Below, piece by piece: positions 1-10,690 of a stretch of 29,568 nt of DNA; within the stretch, counting starts at the first letter, position 1, and each line of letters opens with the position of its first letter. The notes beneath the pieces were generated by a model that did no database searches, was not told where the DNA came from, and was given only the letters and a program-made list of their open reading frames with translations. Both the position numbers and the translations under genes were made by a program. This stretch comes from Balamuthia mandrillaris. Lineage: Eukaryota > Discosea > Longamoebia > Balamuthiidae. The stretch covers positions 1 through 29,568 of the forward strand of contig JAVKOQ010000530.1 in NCBI GenBank assembly GCA_031835245.1, given 5' to 3'.

Positions 1-2817
1 TCTCCCATGTCTCCACCGTACCACACCACATCCGCCTCCTCCGGTCTCTCCACAAACGGTCCAAACTCTTCGCTCCAAGTCAAAGCTTGACATAAAAAGT
101 CAATATCTGAATAAACAGAGAGTTTCTTCTTCTCTGTTTCTTTCTTCTTCATATCGTTTTCATTTTCTGTGGATGTGGAAGATGGAGGAATGATGGACTT
201 TAACCGGTCTTGATGTTGCTTTAGCACCCTCTTCATCAAATCTCGATAACTAACTTCTTCCTCTGATTCTTCCTCTGTCGAAACAAGTTCGTCTTCACAC
301 ATCCAACCGAGAGCAATAGCTTTGACTGCTCTAGCAAAGTCGGTCGTCAGTCCCACGAAAAAGTCTCTCTCCACGAGACTTCCCTCTTCTATTTCTTTCA
401 CCGGCCAAAATAAGCTGTAGGCTTGAGCTTGTGCTTGAGGTTGAGCCGTTCCGAAATAGAAGAAAGGAATGCAGCGTACGTTGGCATCGTCCGGATCGAG
501 CCCACAGTGTGAGATGCGGGTGCCTACTTCGTCCATCATGTACCAAACTGCTGTTCCTTCTGTTGACTATTCTGGATATAAATAAACAGCAGCGACAGGC
601 GGGTAAATGAAAAACAGAAAAAAAGGGAACCAACCTGAGCCGCGGGATCCATAGCCACCCTATAGGTTTGGTTGTACTTCCACATCTCACTCCAAATATC
701 CTCCACTAACTGTTCTTTCGGTTTAACCTCTCCACCTTCTTTTTCTTCCTCACCGTCTCCTTCGACACTTACTCCAACCAACGCTGCCATTCTGTGAAGC
801 AACTGCGGCGGCATCTCTTCCAGCTGCTTTCGGGCTGTGTCAAAAGTATAAGTCCAAGCATGGTCTATAAGGAAGATATCAGAGAATGCTTTGACTCCTT
901 CCTCCGCTGCTACCACCAGCTTCAGCTTTTGGTCGGTTGGATCAAAGCCCAATTGGAATTTTTCTCCTGCATCAAATCTTTCTTCTGTATGTTCTGTCAG
1001 AGAACGGAAAAGTAGGATTTTTTTAAAAGTAGAAAAGAACCTTTGAGTTTTTGGTAAAGCACAGGCCACAACGAAGGAGGTACTTTCATCTGCAACAACT
1101 GAGCTTGATGCCTCTCAAGGAAGAAAGCATTATACTCGACGACATGTTGCGGAATAGATTCCCCTCTCGCCAAATAATCCAACGGACTCATCGAATCACC
1201 CATTTCCTTTTCAACCAGCTCTTTCACTGCCTTCCATTCTTCTTCTTCACTCCGTGTAGCTTCCGTCTCTTCTTTTTGTTCTTTCGATGTGGAAAACCAT
1301 CCTCTTGTTTGCGCAATCCGAAGCGCTTCGTTGCCGTCCACACAGCCGTAACGACTTTCAAAGAACTTTCTTCCTGCTTTTTTCTGTGGTTCAGATGCCG
1401 TCAAGGTGGAAGAGAGAGTTGAGTCTAATTCTTCAGGGCCAGCAAAGAGGTGCAGGTGAGAACGGTATTCCTCCGTCTCAGCATCAACAGGTTCGTCAGC
1501 AACATGAACCATGGAACGATGGTCAAACGCCAGAATTGAAGAATGCTCCGAGAAATAAAGAGCCTCAAATGGAACGCTGGAGTTTAAATCCGTAATTATC
1601 TGATGATATTGATAAAGAAAGAATTAACCTAAGGGAGCAAACAATCGAAGCCGAAAAAACCGAAATAAGAACAAGAAAGGCATACCACACGACAGGCATC
1701 CATGAAAGGAAGAATGTTGTATTCTTCTTCTGGCACAACGGTGAAGTGTTTACGAAGTTCGATTACTCCTTCTCGTTCTGCTTCTGTCAAGCTGTGAAGA
1801 GGATGAATGACAGCGGTCTCTTTATCCGTGTTAGACAGATCTTCAAGGTAACAAAAGCCGTGGAACTTGACGAAGAACCGAGCTTTGTCCTTGAGTTTTT
1901 CTTGTAGCTTGATGAGTGCTTCGCGAATCTTGGGTTGCACCAAGAAGCTCGTTTCGCCCACCGATGGACAGATGAGCACCCCTAAAACAGCAAGTGAGGT
2001 AACAAGTAAGAAGAAAGAAGAGAAGATAGAAGAGAAGAAGAGGCAACTAAAATCGCAACGAATACAAACCAAGCTTTCCAGCATGCTCCTCAGCAAAGTA
2101 CCTTTGCCTCACGTCCTCTGTAGAGTAAGGCAACGTGCCCCTGAAGAACCTGGTAAAGAACAGCGGCGTGCGGTGCTCCCGGTCTCCACAGCTCTCACAG
2201 CCAAACATGCAATGACCCACCGGAAAGACGTCCACAACGGTTTCCTGCTGCTCTCCTCCAAAGAAAGAGCGGATCAGGTGCAGGACTTGGGCTTGAGCGC
2301 GGCCAAAGCCATAGTTGGTGGAGGCGGTGAGCAGGAAGACGACACGACGGCCCAGGCGACGGTCCTCGCGCAGCTGCTCAAAGAGGTGGCGGAGGGTGAA
2401 GGGCAGGACGCGCTCCACAAGGGGCCAGCGCTGCTTGTCGCTGTACTCCTTTTGCATGCGTTGCGTGGCGGTGTTCCATTGATAGAGAAACTGATGAGGC
2501 CAAAAAAAAAAACAGAGTGGAGAGTGAGTGAGGATCAGGACAGAGGCAAGCAGGAGAAGTGAGAAGAAGAACAAGAAGAGGTACCGCTTTGCTTGGGAAA
2601 CGTTCTAAGAACGGTGCGCGATGTTCCACCTCGAATGGTCAAACAAAAAAAAAGTAGCGACGATGAATTTAATGAGAATGAATGCTTCTTATGAAAAAAA
2701 AAAAACAAAGTGTTTTACCTGTGAATAACTGGTATGCACCGGAAAGTAGCAGACGATATTGGCGTTCTTTAGCGTTGCCTCATCCACCACCACCATCGAC
2801 GACGACGCTGCTTCCAT
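1..2817 (-). CDS. TTLL12: TagB/TagF-like domain fused to TTLL12 N-terminal region (3' end outside window)
   Basis: Exons read 2719-2817, 2585-2629, 2070-2490, 1686-1981, 1041-1599, 631-993 and 1-559, with phases closing over about 780 residues. Residues 1 to about 390 look like a bacterial CDP-glycerol glycerophosphotransferase fold. VLICPSVGET matches the usual YAPTWR strand, FFVKFHGF the K-P/H-H-P site, and MDACRVIITDLNSSVPFEAL the D-V-hyd-I-(T/S)-D-x-S-S-hyd-x-F-E signature. From about residue 440 it matches the SET-like N-terminal region of TTLL12: VFDAGE-like FDAGEKF, IFLIDHAWTYTF, LLHRMAALVG, MWKYNQTY, VWYMMDE, PFFYFGTAQ. The tubulin-ligase ATP-grasp domain would lie beyond base 1. The exon at 1041-1599 is open and carries the end of the first domain and the start of the second, so a fusion is more likely than two genes. 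An internal start there is the alternative. Glycosyl or phospho-transfer activity is inferred only. Confidence 0.7.
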
Positions 2818-3084
2818 CCTCTCCTCTCTCGTTCTGATCAGGTTCTTGCTTTTTTAAGGCGTCGACAAATAAATTTCCTAGTGTCGACACGAGAATCATT
2901 TACTTTAAGGTGTCGACAGAGATCGTGTCGACACATTTGGATTTATCTCGTGTCTGTCGACACTGAAGTTTCTTTCTCTCTCTCTCTCTCTCGTGTCCAG
3001 AAACGTTCCTTCAGCAAAAATAACAGCACACAGAAGCAGGTTTCGTTTTCACCGGCAGCACTAACAGTAACACACACGCACGCC
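2818..3084. promoter_or_regulatory. Bidirectional promoter with five GTCGAC sites
   Basis: This 267-bp gap separates the divergent TTLL12-like and Rho-like genes. It holds GTCGAC at 2861, 2883, 2912, 2927 and 2956. The last four are exact TGTCGACA, and 2881-2890 is the 10-bp palindrome GTGTCGACAC. A short CT run follows at 2972-2991. No TATA box is obvious. The clustering suggests a dimeric factor binding on DNA shared by both genes. That role is inferred. Confidence 0.6.
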
Positions 3085-3198
3085 ATGCAACACAGCGCCA
3101 AGATCGTAGTGGTGGGAGATGTGGCAGTAGGCAAAACGTGCGTATTTTTTTTTAATGATACATTTTTTTTTGGGCTCTAATAATTCGCGTTTCTCTCT

Positions 3199-3236
<38 letters not shown>

Positions 3237-3672
3237 CTCTCTCATCAGATCGCTTGTCTCCAGTTTTGTGCACAACGAGTTTGAAGGTACTCTTTTGCTA
3301 CGCTTTTTTTTGTTTGTTTGCTTGTTTGATTGCTGAGTAACCTATCTTTGCTTTGGTTTGTAGAGGAATACACACCGTATACAAGCCTTGAAACGGATGT
3401 GGCCAACATAAACATTGACTCACAGCCGTGGAACTTGAGTTCGTTCTCTCTCTTTTTCTTTCGTCTTTTCTTGTCGTTTCTTTCTTTTCTTTTCTTTTCT
3501 TTTCTTTTCTTTTCTTTTCTTTTCTTTTCTTTTCTTTTCTTTGCTTTCTTCCTTCCCGTCCTTTCTTTCTTGTCGTTTCTTTCTTATCGTTTCTTTCTTT
3601 TCTTTTCTTTCTTTTTCTTTTCTTTTCTTTTCTTTCTTTTCCTTCGTCTTTCTTTCTTCTTTTTTTCTTTTT

Positions 3673-3733
<61 letters not shown>

Positions 3734-5678
3734 TTTCTTTCTTTCTTTCGTTTCTTTCTTTCTTTCTTTCTTTCGTTCCTTGCCATTTCTTGTAACACTT
3801 GCTTTTTTTTTTTTGCATCGGAATAAAGACATAGCCATTGCACCAGGCGGTGAGTCGCACACGAGGCTGCGTCCTCAAGTGTATCGAGGAGCTGACATTG
3901 TATTGTTGTGCTTTGATGTGAGCAAACCCGCTTCCTTTGAGAGCATCTATAGCCTCGTACGTAATTTAGTGGGCAAAAAAGAAGGAATGAGAGAAGAGAG
4001 CAGAGAGAAGAGCGAGGTGAGAGACGTTAAGACAAAAGCGATCCATCTGACAATGAGATACCATCCAGTATTGGCCCGAGATAGCAAGCGCATGTCCAAC
4101 TGCTCCTTTGATGGTAGTTGCACTGAAGGTGGACCTTCGCAATGACTCTGCGACGCTTACAAGCCTCTCCTCCAACTCCCTCTCCGTTATTGATTCCACG
4201 CAAGGACAAGAACTTACCAACATGCTTGCTGCTAAACAGTTTGTTTTCTCTTTTCTTTTGCTTCTTTCTCCTTCCCGTCCTTATTCTCTTCATTAAAACG
4301 CCAAAATAGATATGTTGAATGCAGCGCAGCAACACAACAAGGTGTGCATTCCGTATTTGAGGAAGCAGCAAGGGCTATAGCGGCAGCAAGAGGTGCCAGC
4401 AGTGCGGCCACAAATACCTCTTCTCCTATTTCTGCCTCCTCGGTTACTTCCACCATTAGACCAGCTCGCAAGCGACGTGCTCCTGATTTTTCTAAACTTT
4501 TAAAAATTCGGGTTTTTACTTCTCTTCTTTTATCTTATCTTTTGCCCTTCTCGCTCTTTTTCTCTCTCTGTTTTTTTCTCCATTCTTCTCTGCTTATTTC
4601 TCTTATCCTCCTCTTCTCTTATTCTCTTCTATTTACTCTTTGAAAATGTGTGCTCCATGCTTTTTTAACATTTCCTACTCATCTTATCAAACATAGAGTA
4701 TAAATGATGTCACACAAGTTATGCAACACGTGGTGCCAGCCACCAACGAGGAAGATGACGCTGTAACACGCGCAAAGCCCTTCAAGACCAACATCGAAGT
4801 GGAGGTCGGCGAGTTTGACGAGGTAACCAGCCAAAGGGAGGGCTGCGAGCTTCGCTTCTCTCACAGCAAGCACACAACGGCGGATCCGAGCGGGTCTACT
4901 TTTGTTTTGGCTCTTTCTTTCTGCGTGAAACCGGATGTCGAAAGTATGGTTATTTTTTGTTGGTTTTGTTTTTAAAGTATCTTCTAACATTACTTTTTCT
5001 TGGGATAAATAGCATTTAGTTTGGGAGAGTTGTCTGGAAGTGTTAAAAACATTCTTGGTCTTGCTTCTGACAAACTGCATTACACTCTCAAAAGTACGTT
5101 CTCTTTGCTTTGTTATCTTTTTCCATTCTTCTCTTTTCTTAATTTTTTTTTCGGTTCTTTGAACACTAGGCTCTGTTTCCAGAGATGAAGAGAAAGAAGA
5201 TGCCCCGACTGTCTTCACTCTCACTCTGACGTTCACCAACGCCTCTCTTCGTGAACAACTCACTCACTTTCTCGACTATTACGATCCCAAGCGCTTCAAC
5301 GTTTCTCTCTCTTTTGATCAACGCCCTTCTTCTGCTTCGTCGTCGTCTTCTTCTTCTTCTACTTCCGAAGACTCCCTAAACGAAAAATTTATTCAGTTCA
5401 GGTTTTTGTGGGACAGCATCACAACAAGAGACACTGTCCGTTTGTTTGAGAATCTGCTTCGCTCCCAAGTGGATGCCAAAGCTTTGACGCTGTTGAGGGC
5501 CACGAAGCATCTTCGTTTTGGCATTGGCTTTGATGACATGACGGAGCTGCACGGAAAGGTTTTTAGTGGCCTACCAAACGAGTACAAGTTTATCAATTGG
5601 AATACCGTCACTGCCCTCATTCAAGATCCGTTGCGAGGGTGCGTCTTTTCATTCTTTCTTCCTTCCTTTCTTGTCGTT

Positions 5679-5714
<36 letters not shown>

Positions 5715-5790
5715 GTCGTTTCTTTCTTTCTTTCTTTCTTGTCGTTTCTTTCTTTCTTTCTTTCTTGTCGTTTCTTTCTTTCTTGTCGTT

Positions 5791-5846
<56 letters not shown>

Positions 5847-5884
5847 GTCGTTTCTTTCTTTCTTTCTTTCTTTTTTTCTTTCTC

Positions 5885-5920
<36 letters not shown>

Positions 5921-6218
5921 TTTTTCTTTCTCTCTCTCTCTCTCTCTCTCTCTCCTTATTTCTGGTTCGTTCTTGGTTTCGTGTTGTCTCATCCTTTTTG
6001 TTTCTTTTGTTCTTTCTTACTCACTTCCTCCTTTCGTTTTTCATCACCCCAGATTATTATCAAAGCAAGAACTGCCTCCACCCGTAAAAGAAACCTACAA
6101 AAAAGTACAAAACTACTTGGATGGTTTGCACAGCATCCGCCTCTCTGTTGGCGACCACGAGCTGCTCTTGCAATGTGACCACTTTGATGTCTTCACTTTG
6201 TTGCCCACATTAGACTAA
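3085..6218 (+). CDS. Atypical Rho-family GTPase with about 320-residue C-terminal extension
   Basis: Exons: 3085-3137, 3249-3286, 3364-3438, 3829-3956, 4069-4238, 4310-4511, 4697-4943, 5013-5093, 5170-5638, 6053-6218, giving 542 residues in frame. Residues 1-222 are Rho-like: P-loop GDVAVGKT (11-18), switch I EEEYTPYTSLETD, then SHTRLRPQVYRGADIVLLCF, YWPEIASACPTAPLMVVAL with KVDLRND (G4), and VECSAATQQGV (G5). The G3 box that is normally DTAGQE reads IAPGGES, so the catalytic Asp and Gln are missing and hydrolysis may be lost. No CaaX tail follows. Exon 6 ends in phase 0 and exon 7 is open from its acceptor, so the GTPase reads into a domain I do not recognise, with two similar strand-rich stretches (FVLALSFCVKP and FTLTLTFTNAS). 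The alternative is a second gene starting at ATG 4721. The GTPase half is firm; the fusion is moderately supported. Confidence 0.7.
3191..3243 (+). repeat. (CT)n microsatellite in intron 2-side polypyrimidine tract
   Basis: An almost pure CT dinucleotide run of about 50 bp lies directly before the 3' splice site of the first intron of the Rho-like gene (acceptor at 3247-3248). It is long enough to serve as the polypyrimidine tract of that intron. Confidence 0.9.
3465..3785 (+). repeat. TTTTC / TTTC compound microsatellite in intron
   Basis: This fills most of the intron 3439-3828 of the Rho-like gene. About twelve TTTTC units (3480-3541) are followed by TTTC units (best stretch 3668-3735). 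The array is interrupted by CTTGTCGTTTC or CTTATCGTTTC at about 3468, 3569 and 3584. The same interruption recurs in the introns at 5639-6052 and, on the other strand, 21777-22044. All lanes are pyrimidine on the sense strand. Confidence 0.9.
5655..5955 (+). repeat. TTTC array with TTGTCG interruptions, then (CT)n
   Basis: This fills the last intron (5639-6052) of the Rho-like gene. TTTC units are broken at least six times by TTGTCGTTTC and the array ends in a CT run (5931-5954). It gives long open frames of Phe, Leu and Ser that are not genes. Confidence 0.9.
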
Positions 6219-6297
6219 ACCCTTTGTCTTCTTCTTCTTCTTCGTCATCTGCTCCTCCTCCTCCTTCGTGTATCAAATTTTAACAAAAAGCATTCGT

Positions 6298-6723
6298 TCA
6301 TAACTCTTTCAACTCGCTGAAAGTTCTCACCAACTCCACAATGTTGGGGGTGTGCTTCCACCCCTCCTCGATGGCGTACCGCTCCACCACCTCCTCCGTC
6401 CTCCGATGCTTGATGCTCGCTCGGATCCACTCCTGCTCAAAGTGGGCATGGTAGCAGTCCTCCTCGAACAGCGGCAGCCTCTGCCTGAAGTGGTGGTAGA
6501 TGCAGTTGCAAAGGACGGTCTCCACCCGCAACCGCTCCCACACGTGGGCGCGAGCCGCGGAGAGGTCGGGGAAGGTTTGCACGGGCCAGACTCCGGCGGA
6601 GGAACCGTACCCGGAGGAGACCTCCACCGCGTAGGGGTTGCGATCGACATCTTCCTCCTTCCTCTTTGTCTGGTTTGGTTGCGGGAACGGATGCGGGTGC
6701 TGCTGCTTCTTCATCATCGTCAC
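6298..6723 (-). CDS. Small hypothetical protein, copy A of a tandem pair
   Basis: A single open frame of 141 residues. Starts at Met1, Met3 or Met4 are all possible; Met4 (MKKQQ) matches the MKKQR start of the neighbour. The family is not recognised. It aligns over its whole length with the gene at 7047-7466. Shared landmarks, in order, are EVSSGYGSS, TFPDLSAAR, VWE, N-x-hyd-YH, R-x-P-x-FEE-x-C, EW, an ExY-x-I strand, G-x-x-H-x-PN and LV-x-T-x-SE. There is no signal peptide or membrane segment. Two invariant Trp and one Cys suggest a compact globular fold of about 110 residues. Unlike most neighbours it has no intron. No TGTCGACA lies upstream. Confidence 0.7.
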   Translation of the reverse strand: MTMMKKQQHPHPFPQPNQTKRKEEDVDRNPYAVEVSSGYGSSAGVWPVQTFPDLSAARAHVWERLRVETVLCNCIYHHFRQRLPLFEEDCYHAHFEQEWIRASIKHRRTEEVVERYAIEEGWKHTPNIVELVRTFSELKEL

Positions 6724-7046
6724 GGTTGGCTTCGTACCGTTGGCTTGCTTTGGTTCGTTTTGTTGTTTCTTTTTTTTAACTTAACTTTTTTCAGTGCAAA
6801 AGTATAAGTTTATATTTTATTTTTCTATAGTATTTTGTGTTATCTCAGGCCTACCAACTACTTGGGTATATAGGTTCACGTTAGGTGGCCTCAATTGTCA
6901 TAGCGTTGCTCCACGTATCCATCATGTGCTGCAAGGTGGTAACTGTGAAGAACGCGTTATAAGCAGTCCCAAGGGTTATCATTATAAAGCCCAGACGTGG
7001 TTGTGCCCCTGTTGTGAGGGCTGGTGGGCCGTTTTCGCATCAGCTG
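6724..7046. other. Intergenic stretch with no supported gene
   Basis: This 323-bp gap between the tandem copies should hold the promoter of copy A (6724-6800, T-rich) and the 3' end of copy B. A 100-residue open frame at 6797-7096 on the plus strand overlaps the 3' coding end of copy B and resembles nothing I know. I see no RNA gene in it. Confidence 0.5.
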
Positions 7047-7466
7047 CTATTCTGCTGTTTGCGTGTTCTCGTCCGCATCCTCATCGCCCGGTATGAGAGC
7101 AGTCTCGCTGTACGTCTTCACCAAGTCCAATAGGTTAGGGCTGTGCACAAATCCCATGCCGATGGTGTACTCCTCCAAAATGTTTCCTGTGTCTCGGTCT
7201 TTCACCCTGGCCTCAAACCACTCCTCCTTGTAGTGGTCGCTGTTGCAGCACCCTTCCTCAAAGTGTGGGACCCTCTGCTTGTAGCGGTGATACATCCAAT
7301 TGGCAAAGACGCTTTCGTGCTGCAAATACTCCCACACTTGCCAGCGGGCGGCAGGCAGGTCCGAAAAGGTTTTGGGCTCCCAACAGCCGCAAGAGGACCC
7401 GAAACCGGAGGAGGCCTCCACGATGTAGCAACGTGGTTTCGCTCGTGGTCCCCTTTGCTTCTTCAT
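7047..7466 (-). CDS. Small hypothetical protein, copy B of a tandem pair
   Basis: An intronless frame of 139 residues starting MKKQRGPRAK. It is the head-to-tail paralogue of 6298-6723, with EASSGFGSS, TFSDLPAAR, VWEYL, NWMYHRYKQRVPHFEE, EEWFEARVKDR and PNLLDLVKTYSE in the same order and spacing. The acidic tail (GDEDADEN) is absent from copy A, while copy A has a longer basic N-terminus, so the copies diverge mainly at the ends. That conserved core in two copies supports real coding. Function is unknown. Confidence 0.75.
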   Translation of the reverse strand: MKKQRGPRAKPRCYIVEASSGFGSSCGCWEPKTFSDLPAARWQVWEYLQHESVFANWMYHRYKQRVPHFEEGCCNSDHYKEEWFEARVKDRDTGNILEEYTIGMGFVHSPNLLDLVKTYSETALIPGDEDADENTQTAE

Positions 7467-7666
7467 GTTTCTCGCTATTCAATGTTTTGTTTTAAAGCGT
7501 ATTTCTTTTATTTAAGTTTTTGTTTTCACATAAAGCGAAACCCTTTAGCGAAAGAGCGATGGCCAACAAGCGTGGCCTTACTTCTTGAGTTCGCCAGCGG
7601 AGTGTTGTTGTTCGAGAGGGTAGGAGAGGAACGCTCATTGGGTTGCGTCGTTGATGTTGTGCATGT

Positions 7667-10638
7667 TCAATCGAACTCACCGTCGGCCAAAAGAGGGGCG
7701 TACTCTGCTCCTTCTCCTCCCATCGAAAACTCCTCCCCTGAAAAGTTGACGGCGCCCAAGGAGGCCGAGAAGTCTCTCAGCTTTCTTCTCCGCCACACCA
7801 CCGCCCCTGACATCACCAAGACCACCGCGCAAATCGCCACACCCACGCTCACCGACACCGCCACCACCAGCTTCACGTTCATTCCGCCGTCTTCGTCGCT
7901 TCTTGTGTCCACCAAGACTTGCACGTCCGGATCGTAAAACATGTGTTGGCCAAGGGGCATTCGGATCACCAGCCATTGTTGCCGCTCTTCTTCCTCCACT
8001 CTGGCAAATGCTGCTCTTTGCCTGCCATCCACTAAGCACACCTGCAACAAGCCCATGGTGACTTGAGTGTGGTTGGTCGTCCACACGCCTCTCGTACTAG
8101 TTCCACCTCCGTGCAAAAGAGAATGGTTGAGTTGTTGTGGTGTCAAAGCACCATCCAAGCTGTTCAGGCTCACCTTCATCTCCAACCATTTTGCCATCTC
8201 TTTCTTTTCTTCTGGTGTCCGTGTCCAATGTCCAGAAGGAGAAGAAGCAGTGAGATTGGATGGAGCCCATCCAGAGAACTTCACGCTCCATTTGTTGAAC
8301 CCAGCACCCACCTTGAATGTGGTGTTGCCCACATAAAACTCCCTCTCTTCCTCCACCACCGTGAATGTCCATTCCACCCGCTTTCTGCCTTTCTCCATCG
8401 TTTTATCGTCCTCCATCTCCAAGAAAAAGCCAATAGTCCTCTCATCCAAGAAAGAGGATTGATAGCCAGAAGTAGGAAAACTCATGTTTCTTACCACCTG
8501 GCCTTTGTCGTCCAACTCTTTTACGGAATGAAACACGAAATCCAAGCGGAGGTGATTTTGAGGATGGGCACCTTGCTTGGGGACGAGTTGAAGGTTTGGG
8601 GTGTTGCCTGGGAACTGGCTGGCTGTCTCTCTTGCACCTGGATCGATCGTGGGCTTTGCTCCATCGTCTTCCAAGACAGCAGACCAAGAGACCAAAGGGA
8701 AGTTGTTGGGTGTAATGCTTTGGCACCCGATCTCCACTCTTGTTGCTACCAACGCTTGCTCGGAGGAGAGCCCAAAGCGGAAAGATGTCCAAGCGCTGGT
8801 GGACAAGTCACCCACCTGACAGAGCACGTGCTTAGCTGAGGTGGTATCTGTCAGAATGACGCATGCGTGTTTTGGTAAAGAACTAGAGAAGGTGGTGCCG
8901 GCGAGGGAGAAGTCATCGTTCAGACTGGTGAAGTTGAAGAAGCAGCCCACTTGGCGGGCCCATGAAGGTCCTTCACTCTTTGCCTCCACTGAGAAGTCAT
9001 GGTGTTTCTGTTCCTTTGAAATGGTCCAAAGTCAGCAAAAACAAAGGAAAAAAAAGGAAAGAAAATGAATGTAAATACCCTTTCAGTGGACATGTTGGAA
9101 GGAAAGAGCCATCGAACTTTCATCGTTACATCTTTGCTGAAGGGCTTCACTTGCAACTGACCTTTTGCCTTGGGCAGCGCCTTCTTAAGCTCGTCCTTGC
9201 AATCCACTGAGAATTCCACCACCGTTACCGCCAAAGAGGAGTCCGCAAGAACCTCAACCTGGCTGGCCACCACTTCTTTTGGCTTTACGTCCAGCGTGCA
9301 TGAGAGTACATCTGGCGAGTAAACGATGTGGCAAAAGGATCGAGTGAAGGCGTTTTGGATGATGGTGAGGTTTGGAGGAAGAAGCCAAGCCATGCTGGTA
9401 TTTAGGCTGGTGGACTGGCCAGAGTTGGACAGGTTGAAACCGATTGCAGTCAGTTCGCCAGGCACGATGACAGCATCAGTGTTATCTTTGACACGACTAG
9501 TGTTGGTAAAATAAAAAATAAACACAAAGATAAACAAAAAGCAAACATACTGGTGAAAGAAAAAGCAAGTTGAATGTCTGGAGATGGATCTGAGGACATA
9601 GAGTCGGGCGCAATGTAACGGTCCAACTCGTCGCCTGCTGTGTTGTTGCATGATGGCACCTCCACCGTTATTTTGTCTCGCACCGAGGGACCCAAAGGAA
9701 TCGTCCGAAAAGCAAAGCTTTCTGCAAGCCAAAACACCTCACGTTAGAGAGAAACCTCTGAAAAGAGGATGAAGAACAAAAAAAAACGGAGAGAAAGAGC
9801 AGAAAAGAGCCTGGTACTCACCAACGGTAGCAGGCGGCAAAGTGGCGTTTTGAAAGGTACAATGAATGGTGCCGTTCGGGCCATCTCGGCAAGTCGGCGG
9901 CAAGGCTCCACGATCTAACAGGGAGAGTGGTGCAAAGGAGACCAAACAATAGCCATCTTTAACCAAAGAAGGCCCGCTGCTGGACACGTTGAAGGAGGGG
10001 TGCAGTACAGTTTGCTGGCCAGGCACAAAAGACGGCGGAAGCTCGGAGGTGAAGTTGGTCGTGAGGTTAAACCGCGCGTGTATTTTAATGTCCAGAGCGT
10101 TGTTCTGAGAGGCTCCGCCGTCGGCAATGGTGTACCTTAGAGGTGCGGATGGCTGAACGGCCGAGAGAGGCAGGTTGAAATGCCTCTGAGAAGAGACAAC
10201 GGCGTCGCCGACGCCGCTCACTACGCAGCGGTTCTTCTGGGTTTTGCAGTCAACGGAAAAATTGGGAGGAACCGTTGGTACAGAGAGATCTGTGCACGCG
10301 GTCAACTGGTTAGAGAACAAAAACAAAAAGACAGGGATGCAAAGAGAATAAACACAGAAACGCTAACCATCGGTGGCCCAAGCGTCAAAATCAGGATGTG
10401 ATAGAAGCGTCAGAACGCAAGGAGGTTCGCCAATGTGAGCAGCCCACACAGTAACAGCCAGGTTGAGAAGGAAGGGCTCGCCAGGGGCTGGGTTCTTCGG
10501 CACTGTGGACCAAGAATGTTGGCCACATGCCAAAGCGGTGACGCTGGTTACGCAGCAAGAGAGCAGGCAAGAGAGAAGGAGAAACGCGCAAGAAGGGAGA
10601 GAAGACCTGCAGAAAACGCTTTTCTTCTTGCTTTGCAT
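7667..10638 (-). CDS. Type I membrane glycoprotein with DUF11-like ectodomain
   Basis: Exons 10368-10638, 9822-10289, 9551-9721, 9079-9485 and 7667-9007 close to 885 residues. The N-terminus (about 35 residues, AFLLLSCLLSCC core) is a signal peptide. A long ectodomain has many N-x-S/T sites and paired Cys. PGELTAIGFNLSNSGQSTS resembles DUF11/CARDB or integrin-type beta-sandwich repeats. Near the membrane comes a module with V-x-ELDDKGQVV, FxVG, KWSVKFSGW, LVDGRQR, VIRMPLG and YDPDVQVLV, which is also found in the gene at 14377-17145. One transmembrane helix follows (VAVSVSVGVAICAVVLVMSG), then WRRRK and a 40-residue tail. A cell-surface receptor or adhesin is likely; the ligand is unknown. 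The acceptor of exon 4 could shift by a few bases. No TGTCGACA lies upstream. Confidence 0.8.
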
Positions 10639-10690
10639 CTTCTTTGTCTTCTTCTTTTATCTTCTGCTAACCATTACTTGTAGTATTAAT

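Noticed and set aside
331-690. 119-residue plus-strand open frame, and similar ones at 794-1015, 1051-1595 and 1867-2562
   Set aside because: They lie opposite well-supported exons of the TTLL12-like gene and show no motif of their own.
3298-4145. Long open frames rich in Phe/Ser/Leu (plus) or Lys/Glu/Arg (minus)
   Set aside because: They are translations of the TTTTC and TTTC arrays inside an intron of the Rho-like gene. The same applies to 5566-6218, 21783-22160, 26933-27547 and 28891-29172.
6800-7040. Possible tRNA or other structured RNA
   Set aside because: No cloverleaf with A-box and B-box consensus could be drawn; only weak local hairpins are seen.
6797-7096. 100-residue plus-strand open frame with a hydrophobic start
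   Set aside because: It overlaps the 3' coding end of the minus-strand tandem copy, has no recognisable motif or paralogue, and its length is reachable by chance.
7667-10638. Apparent frame changes suggesting a broken gene
   Set aside because: Each change coincides with a GT-AG pair and the phases close to 885 codons. These are introns. The same reasoning clears Deg9 and L3HYPDH.
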